A stretch of DNA of 64,000 nucleotides, taken from positions 48,919 through 112,918 of the forward strand of contig JANRKQ010000093.1 of NCBI GenBank assembly GCA_033763395.1, given 5' to 3'. This document shows positions 59,429-64,000 of this stretch, piece by piece. Below the pieces are notes generated by a model, which saw only the letters and a program-made list of their open reading frames with translations, was not told where the DNA came from and did no database searches. Source of the stretch: Xiheimicrobium sp033763395 (GTDB taxonomy: Bacteria > Myxococcota > Myxococcia > Myxococcales > Myxococcaceae). The position numbers and the translations under genes were made by a program. The first letter of the stretch is position 1; each line of letters starts with the position of its first letter.

Positions 59429-60076
59429 CTACTTCCGGCTAGGCAATGGCTGGTAGTGCACCGTGCCTTTCCGCGTCTGGCGAATGACCGACAACAGGTC
59501 TTCCAGGTCCGCGGGGTTGTTGACGAAATCAATGTCAGACGTGTTCACCACCAAGAGGGGGGTGTCGACGTAGTGGAAGAAGAAGTCGTTGTAGGCCTTG
59601 CAGAGGCCCTCGAGGTACTGCGGGTCGAACTTGCGCTCGAACTCGCGGCCACGCTTCTTGATGCGGGCGAGCAACACGTCGAGGCGCGCCTGAAGGTAGA
59701 TGACGAGGTCGGGCTTCGTCACCCGCGGCTGGAGCGCGTCGAACACCCGCTCGTACAGCGCCAGCTCGTCGGCCTGGAGCGTGAGGTTCGCGAAGATGCG
59801 GTCCTTCGCGAAGAGGTAGTCGCTCACCGTGACCGACGCGAAGAGGTCTTGTTGAAAGAGGTCCTGCTGCTGCTTGAAGCGCGACAGCAGGAAGAACATC
59901 TGCGTCTGGAACGCGTACTTCGCGCGGTCGGCGTAGAAGCTCGCGAGGAAGGGGTTCTCTTCGACGACCTCCATCACCCGGCGGGCCGAGAAGCGCTCGG
60001 CGACGATGTTGGTGAGCGACGACTTACCGACGCCGATGGGCCCTTCGACCACGATGTAGCGGTGCTCCAACTTCAT
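59429..60076 (-). CDS. deoxynucleoside kinase
   Basis: 215 residues from ATG 60076. P-loop EGPIGVGKSSLTN (Lys18), EENPFLASFY (substrate Glu region), QTQMFFLLSRFKQQQDL, the acidic-Arg segment SDYLFAKDRIFANLTL (ERS/DR-type), and IYLQARLDVLLARIKKRGR (lid). Matches the deoxyguanosine/deoxyadenosine kinase-like family that phosphorylates deoxynucleosides for salvage. Cytoplasmic. In related myxobacteria such kinases often stand next to pan genes (recollection). Divergent from the 236-aa gene. Confidence 0.93.
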   Translation of the reverse strand: MKLEHRYIVVEGPIGVGKSSLTNIVAERFSARRVMEVVEENPFLASFYADRAKYAFQTQMFFLLSRFKQQQDLFQQDLFASVTVSDYLFAKDRIFANLTLQADELALYERVFDALQPRVTKPDLVIYLQARLDVLLARIKKRGREFERKFDPQYLEGLCKAYNDFFFHYVDTPLLVVNTSDIDFVNNPADLEDLLSVIRQTRKGTVHYQPLPSRK

Positions 60077-60200
60077 GGTCGTCGACGGCTCCGCTGGTGA
60101 GGGTCGAGGCCGATTTGCCGCCTCGAAAACGTGACGCGGCACACAACCACAAGGCCACAGCCGTCGCAACGACGAGCGTGATGCGCGAAGGTGCGGCGCT

Positions 60201-60911
60201 GTGAGCGACGAACGCAAGTTGATCCGCGCGCTGCCGGCGCGCAGCGTGGAGGACGTCATCGCCGAGCTTGCCGCCGCGCAGGTGCGGGCCGCGCGCGGAG
60301 AGCCCTTGAGCCCGCCAGTCGTGACGGTGCACCTCGGCACCGGGTTTCAGGCGACGGGTGAGATCATCGACATCCTCTTCGACCAGCGGCGCGGCACCAC
60401 GCTGCTGCTGCACCTGGTGGGCATGAGCCGGCACGACCGCTCGAGCGACGTCATCTACGTGAAGGTCGACCAGGTGGCGGCGCTGACGGTGCACTCGGCG
60501 GTCGGGCACGTGGCGCTCCTGTCGGCGGGTCAGGTCGCACCGCCCGCTGGACCGCCGCCGACGCGGCTCGAGGCGAGGCGCACGCTCGAGCGGCTCCGGA
60601 GCCAGCTGGTGCAGCGCCTCGGCGCCGAGGTGGCTCTCGACGCGCCCATCGACGACGTGCCCGCGGACCAGCTCGCGGGTCTCGTCGAGCTGGCCACCCA
60701 GGTGTTCGGTGCGCTGCAGTCGGTCGTCCGTGACGACCTCGGCCTCGAAGCGGTGCGTGGGCAGGTGAAGACGGTGCAGCTGAAGCCCGGCGCGGCGTTC
60801 GGGCTGGCGCTGGCGCAGGAGGCGCTCCAGGCGACCGCACCCTGGGCCGAGCACCCCAGGCGGTGGGTCGAAGCGCCGGAGCTCATGAGCCGCCTCGAGG
60901 CGCTGCTGTAG
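60201..60911 (+). CDS. hypothetical protein, 236 aa
   Basis: Starts at GTG 60201 with GAAGG 9 bases upstream. The N-terminal half has a small beta-barrel look (VVTVHLGTGFQATGEIIDI, TLLLHLVGMSR, DVIYVKVDQVAALTV), in the style of Sm-like or PilZ-size domains; the C-terminal half is helical (RLRSQLVQRLGAEVALD, GLALAQEALQATAP). No signal, helix or catalytic motif. I do not recognise it. Confidence 0.75.
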   Translation: MSDERKLIRALPARSVEDVIAELAAAQVRAARGEPLSPPVVTVHLGTGFQATGEIIDILFDQRRGTTLLLHLVGMSRHDRSSDVIYVKVDQVAALTVHSAVGHVALLSAGQVAPPAGPPPTRLEARRTLERLRSQLVQRLGAEVALDAPIDDVPADQLAGLVELATQVFGALQSVVRDDLGLEAVRGQVKTVQLKPGAAFGLALAQEALQATAPWAEHPRRWVEAPELMSRLEALL

Positions 60912-60928
60912 GTCGCCAGGTCGACGGC

Positions 60929-60977
60929 CGCCTTCGAGGGCCCCGCGCGCCGAAGGCGTTGGAGCGAGCCTCGCTCC
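60929..60977. terminator. paired hairpins between convergent genes
   Basis: Two hairpins: CGCCTTCG (60929-60936) / CGAAGGCG (60951-60958), then GGAGCGA / TCGCTCC (60961-60977). They sit between two convergent genes and probably act as a two-sided terminator. Confidence 0.5.
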
Positions 60978-61028
60978 TCAGGGACTGGGTGCGCGACGCC
61001 CGCTTCGTCAGTCGCTGCGTCGGGCCGC

Positions 61029-61406
61029 TTAGCGCCCGTTCTGACGTCGGAGCTCCTCGGCGAAGGCGTCGACCGTCGGAAAGATCCGCGCGCCCAGCTC
61101 GCGCTCGACGTCGTCGACCAGGTGCACCGAGCCATCTTCGGCCAGGGCGAACCAGAGGCTGCTGCCATTGCTGCCGAGGACGGTGAACGGCTCCCCCTGG
61201 ACGCCCTCGGAGCGCTCGGGAGTTCGCCACACCTGCGCGAGGCCGGGGTTCATCGGACCGAGCTTCGCCAGCGTGAGTCGCAGCTCGAGACCCGCGAGGG
61301 GCCGCAGCATCTGCGGCAGAACGGGTTGCGCCAGCGCGCCTGAACGAGCCCTCGAGGACGGGGCACGCGCGGTCTTCCGGTTCTTCCCGCGAGTGAAGGC
61401 GGTCAT
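61029..61406 (-). CDS. hypothetical protein, 125 aa
   Basis: The N-terminus is basic (FTRGKNRKTARAPSSRARS). The C-terminal part is well formed: PFTVLGSNGSSLWFALAEDGSVHLVDD and IFPTVDAFAEELRRQNGR, resembling the end of SMI1/KNR4-type immunity domains, though too short to assign. No signal or membrane segment. Possibly a small stand-alone immunity-like or regulatory protein; that is speculation. Confidence 0.65.
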   Translation of the reverse strand: MTAFTRGKNRKTARAPSSRARSGALAQPVLPQMLRPLAGLELRLTLAKLGPMNPGLAQVWRTPERSEGVQGEPFTVLGSNGSSLWFALAEDGSVHLVDDVERELGARIFPTVDAFAEELRRQNGR

Positions 61407-61473
61407 TCAAATCACCAGCAGGGCGACGAGGAGAACGAGCGGGAAGCGCGTCATTTCAGTTCAGCCTTCCCGC

Positions 61474-62121
61474 TCATTCGCACAGCACGGGCAGCGGCTG
61501 CTCCCAGTCGAAGAAGGCGCAGGGCTCAGCGCTGAACGAGCCCGACAGCGACGCCCCAGATGACATGGTGGCCGTGAAGGTTCCGTCGGTCCGCCCATCG
61601 AGTCGGGTGAGCGTCACCTGGGCGTTGAGATCGCCGTCGAATACGGTGAACGGGCTCCCGCCCGCGGGGCACCGTGAGGAGCGCTCCGTCGCCGTGCAGG
61701 TGGGTGCGCCGACCTCCAGCTTCGCGCGCCACGTGCCCGGGCCGATGGGCGTCGTCCCCTGCTGTTCGATGATCAGGTCGAGCATTCGTCTTCCCGGTGC
61801 CGCCGAGCCGCACGCCGACGCGGGCCCACAGGCGCGGGTGTGCTCCGACAGACGAATCACCACGCCACGCGATTCGCAGCGCCCGCCGTCTCGGCCACAC
61901 GCTCGGGACGCTGAGAACGCTTGCGCCGCCGCCGACAGCACCTGGACGGGCTGCCCCTGAACGGTGCCCGTCACGGCCAAGCCGCCAGCGGCACCAACCG
62001 GCGGTGCGCCAGCACCTGGGGCCTCGGCCGTCATCGGCCCGCACGAGGCGCCGAGCAGGAGGAGCCCCACCCAGAGGCCAGCCCGGCGAGGGTCGGTTGA
62101 ACGAGCGCGTGCGCTCTTCAC
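61474..62121 (-). CDS. hypothetical Cys-rich lipoprotein
   Basis: 215 residues from GTG 62121, chosen because it gives a proper lipoprotein signal: basic n-region, GLWVGLLLLGASCGP with lipobox LGASC. The mature part has about ten cysteines in pairs (SRACGRDGGRCESRG, TRACGPASACGSA, APTCTATERSSRCPAG, EPCAFFDWEQPLPVLCE) around a beta-rich body (FTVFDGDLNAQVTLTRLDG). Probably a disulfide-rich surface protein. No family recognised. Confidence 0.72.
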   Translation of the reverse strand: MKSARARSTDPRRAGLWVGLLLLGASCGPMTAEAPGAGAPPVGAAGGLAVTGTVQGQPVQVLSAAAQAFSASRACGRDGGRCESRGVVIRLSEHTRACGPASACGSAAPGRRMLDLIIEQQGTTPIGPGTWRAKLEVGAPTCTATERSSRCPAGGSPFTVFDGDLNAQVTLTRLDGRTDGTFTATMSSGASLSGSFSAEPCAFFDWEQPLPVLCE

Positions 62122-62327
62122 AACGCACCCGCTCGGAGTGTCCCCAGCCCGTGGCGTACGCGACCAACCATCGCCTGCTGTTTTCGGTGCACGCCTTTCA
62201 GTTACCACCTGAAACAAAACGACCGCAAGCCCCCCGGGTCGGGCGGCTCGATCGGCGCTCCCACACGCTGGGTGGAAGGCGGCAAATCGGCCTGCGCGCC
62301 GTTTTCTTCGTAATCTTGAGTGTTTAT

Positions 62328-62356
62328 TTGACCGTACGGCACCCTACACGTATGGT
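62328..62356 (+). promoter_or_regulatory. sigma-70-like promoter with leaderless start
   Basis: TTGACC (62328-62333), 17-base spacer, TATGGT (62351-62356), and the ATG of the next gene 6 bases further, so that transcription should begin at the start codon. No ribosome site lies between. The surrounding 100 bases are noticeably AT-richer than average. This is the clearest promoter in the window. Confidence 0.6.
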
Positions 62357-62362
62357 CACGTC

Positions 62363-62638
62363 ATGCCCAACGGGAGGGGTCGTACCGCGAAGGTCGTCTC
62401 GCTGGAACAGGAGCGGACCCAGGCGGCACCGGTGCTAGCGGAGCTCGAAGCGAGCCCGCTCTTCGGGGTGGCGATGCTGAAGATCGCGATGGAGCTCAAG
62501 AAGGCCGACCCGCAGCCGCTCGACGCGCTCGTGAACGGCGTGCTGACGCGCATGGGCCTGCCCGAAGCCGAGTTCCGCGCCTTCCTCGAATCACACGGCG
62601 GCCTCTTGCGCACGCTGGCGGCGAAGCGGGGGTACTGA
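62363..62638 (+). CDS. hypothetical 91-aa protein, probably leaderless
   Basis: 91 residues: a basic, disordered start (PNGRGRTAKVVSLEQER) then a compact helical domain (PLFGVAMLKIAMELKKADP, LDALVNGVLTRMGLPEAEFRAFLESHGGLL). No signal or motif recognised. Promoter elements directly ahead predict leaderless translation. It is followed after 2 bases by a 55-aa gene, clearly one transcript, and the pair ends in a strong hairpin. Confidence 0.75.
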   Translation: MPNGRGRTAKVVSLEQERTQAAPVLAELEASPLFGVAMLKIAMELKKADPQPLDALVNGVLTRMGLPEAEFRAFLESHGGLLRTLAAKRGY

Positions 62639-62640
62639 CG

Positions 62641-62808
62641 ATGTCGACGAAGCAGAAGGTGCCGGTGGCGGTGCTGTCGCGCGCGAGGGCGGTGTCGGTG
62701 GCGAGCGCGCCGAAGAAGCCGCAGCCGCCCGAGGCGCCGAAGGCCATGAAGCTGATGCCGCGCGAGAAGGTCATCCGCGCGCTCAAGAAGCTGCACCCGA
62801 TGGACTGA
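62641..62808 (+). CDS. hypothetical 55-aa basic protein
   Basis: 55 residues from ATG 62641, 2 bases after the preceding stop. Basic and Pro/Ala-rich (SRARAVSVASAPKKPQPPEA), ending in a short helix REKVIRALKKLHPMD. No cysteines or signal. Possibly nucleic-acid or partner-protein binding. Supported by close coupling and the terminator hairpin after it; family unknown. Confidence 0.65.
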   Translation: MSTKQKVPVAVLSRARAVSVASAPKKPQPPEAPKAMKLMPREKVIRALKKLHPMD

Positions 62809-62814
62809 AGCGCC

Positions 62815-62862
62815 CGCCACGCCCCTCGAGGCGCCAGGGCGCTCACCTCGACGGGCGTGGCG
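62815..62862 (+). terminator. terminator hairpin of the small-gene pair
   Basis: Stem CGCCACGCCC (62815-62824) / GGGCGTGGCG (62853-62862), continued after one mismatch by TCGAGG / CCTCGA. It starts 6 bases after the stop. No T-run, as is common at this GC. Confidence 0.6.
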
Positions 62863-62994
62863 AAGGTCGGTCATCCCTCTGTCGTCGACTCTCGCGAGGC
62901 CACACGGCCTCCGACGCGGGCGGCAGCTCGACCGCATCGGCAAGACCGGAAGGGCTTCAGCGGACCGGCATGCGTGGCACGATGAGCGGCTGCG

Positions 62995-63807
62995 ATGAAC
63001 CTGCCGAGGCTCCAGCTCTTCGAGTTCAACGACGCGCCGTTCGCCCCCAGGGTGCTCCAGCGCACCATCGTGTCGGCGCTGTCCCGCGCGCTGCGCTGGG
63101 GCCACCTGCTCGACGGCCTGGTCGAGCCCTTCCGCCAGTTCCTCGAGGCGAGCGGCGCGAAGGAAGTGCTCGAGGTCGCCGCCGGCGCCGGAGAACCCGC
63201 CACGCTCCTCCTCGAAGCGCTCTCGGCGCAGGGACACCTGCCGCCGACCTTCACGCTGACGGACCTGCACCCGCACGTCGAGGCGTGGCGGGCGCTCGTC
63301 GAGCGTCACCCGACGAAGCTCGCCTTCGTGCCAGCGCCGGTCGACGCGACGCGGCTGCCTGACGACCTCGGCCGGGGCCGCGCGCGCGTCATCATCAATG
63401 CGTTCCACCACTTCCCGCCCGCGCTGGCGCAGCAGGTGCTCGTCGGCATGGCCAGGGGCGGGCCCGGTGTCTTCCTCGCCGAGGGCCTCGTGCGAGATCC
63501 ACGCTCGTTCCTCGCGATGACGCCCTGGGGCCTGCCGGCGTTGCTGGCGGAGCCGCTCCTCGCATCGGAAGGGCGTCTGTCGAGCGCGGCGCTGACGTGG
63601 TTGTCACCGGTCGCCGTGCTCGCCTCGATGTGGGACGGGACGGTCAGCACGTTGCGCTGCTACTCGCGCGACGAGCTGTTCCGCTTCGCCGGGGCCGTTG
63701 GGCCTGACTGGCGGTGGGAGTACGGCACGTACCCGGTGGGGCGCTTCGGGCAGGGCAGTTGGTTCTGGGGAGCGCCTCGGAAGCAGCCCGCCCAACCGCC
63801 CCGCTGA
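62995..63807 (+). CDS. SAM-dependent methyltransferase-like protein
   Basis: 270 residues from ATG 62995. Class I Rossmann pattern: motif I VLEVAAGAGEPATLL, acidic loop LTDLHPHVEAW, motif II-like ARVIINAFHHF, then AEGLVRDPRSFLAM. The N-terminus is helical; the C-terminus aromatic (DWRWEYGTYPVG, GSWFWGAP). The substrate is unknown. No signal or membrane helix. Confidence 0.78.
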   Translation: MNLPRLQLFEFNDAPFAPRVLQRTIVSALSRALRWGHLLDGLVEPFRQFLEASGAKEVLEVAAGAGEPATLLLEALSAQGHLPPTFTLTDLHPHVEAWRALVERHPTKLAFVPAPVDATRLPDDLGRGRARVIINAFHHFPPALAQQVLVGMARGGPGVFLAEGLVRDPRSFLAMTPWGLPALLAEPLLASEGRLSSAALTWLSPVAVLASMWDGTVSTLRCYSRDELFRFAGAVGPDWRWEYGTYPVGRFGQGSWFWGAPRKQPAQPPR

Positions 63808-63930
63808 TTCGAGCGCCTCTGCCCCCGAGACTGGGCCGGCCACCCATTCACGAGGCCACCGCCCCCCTTCCACGACAGGCTGCGTTCGAGCACCCGCACC
63901 ACCCCGCGACGAGTGGCCCGTCGCGCTCGC

Positions 63931-64000
63931 TCATCGCACCGGCCCGAGCGCGCGCTCCAGCGCGGCGAACTCGTCGACCGACAACGTCTCGGCGCGGCGC
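63931..64000 (-). CDS. rsmA: 3' end of 16S rRNA dimethyladenosine transferase (partial)
   Basis: Only the last 22 codons are inside the window, reading RRAETLSVDEFAALERAL near the stop TGA 63931-63933. The segment R-R-x-E-T-L-S-x-x-E-F is the characteristic C-terminus of RsmA/KsgA, which dimethylates two adenines of 16S rRNA. The start lies beyond base 64000. Confidence 0.6.
   Translation of the reverse strand, partial: RRAETLSVDEFAALERALGPVR

Overview
The window looks like chromosomal DNA of a myxobacterium (phylum Myxococcota, probably order Myxococcales). The evidence is very high GC with strong third-position bias, Hanks-type Ser/Thr kinases next to a PP2C phosphatase, MopE-type Asp/Cys motifs, many secreted lipoproteins with Asp-Ala-Gly linkers, and two proteins ending in a MYXO-CTERM-like tail (Cys-Gly-Cys, one membrane helix, Arg cluster). 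Gene density is high. I see no rRNA, tRNA, CRISPR array, insertion sequence or prophage.

Layout. Bases 1-5444: a tightly overlapping phosphorylation operon (partial kinase, 60-aa protein, P-loop-less ParA-like membrane protein, PP2C phosphatase with cyclic-nucleotide-binding-like domain, second kinase). 5431-9741: small envelope genes (Skp/OmpH-like) and a dimethylglycine/sarcosine dehydrogenase-type flavoenzyme. 9742-11040: a lower-GC island with remnants of a nucleotidyltransferase cassette. 11091-12729: a TrpB2-type tryptophan synthase beta gene preceded by what reads as a complete trp attenuator (promoter, leader peptide with Trp-Trp-Arg-Trp, competing GGACGG/CCGTCC segments, terminator). 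12828-24635: surface proteins (a frameshifted FG-GAP protein, an Omp85-like barrel, a second barrel, a MYXO-CTERM protein) with YceI, fatty-acid-hydroxylase and DUF1801 genes between. 22026-26278: a GapN-like aldehyde dehydrogenase whose 3' end is duplicated as a remnant on the far side of the 831-aa MYXO-CTERM gene.

26376-31338: a lipoprotein hydrolase with calcium-loop-like insertions, a Uma2-family nuclease and an outer-membrane barrel. 31486-45171: the largest unit, a 1753-aa secreted repeat protein, a thioester alpha-2-macroglobulin and penicillin-binding protein 1C. The last two match the E. coli yfhM-pbpC pair, and the first gene is a giant addition; together they suggest periplasmic defence coupled to peptidoglycan repair. 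45424-50610: an AraC regulator, small DUF proteins, a CBS-domain protein and two lipoproteins. 50757-58109: acyl-CoA dehydrogenase, a TetR/DUF418 divergent pair, two short-chain dehydrogenases (one HSDL2-like) and a MopE-type lipoprotein. 58381-60076: a deoxynucleoside kinase followed by panB. 60201-64000: small uncharacterised genes, a methyltransferase-like gene and the 3' end of rsmA.

A recurring regulatory theme is a -10-like hexamer (TAnnnT, sometimes with an extended TGn) ending only 6-11 bases before the start codon. This predicts leaderless or nearly leaderless transcripts for several genes, including the trp leader peptide. The most interesting single element is the trp attenuator at 11091-11319; next come the giant-protein/A2M/PbpC operon and the duplicated aldehyde-dehydrogenase tail.
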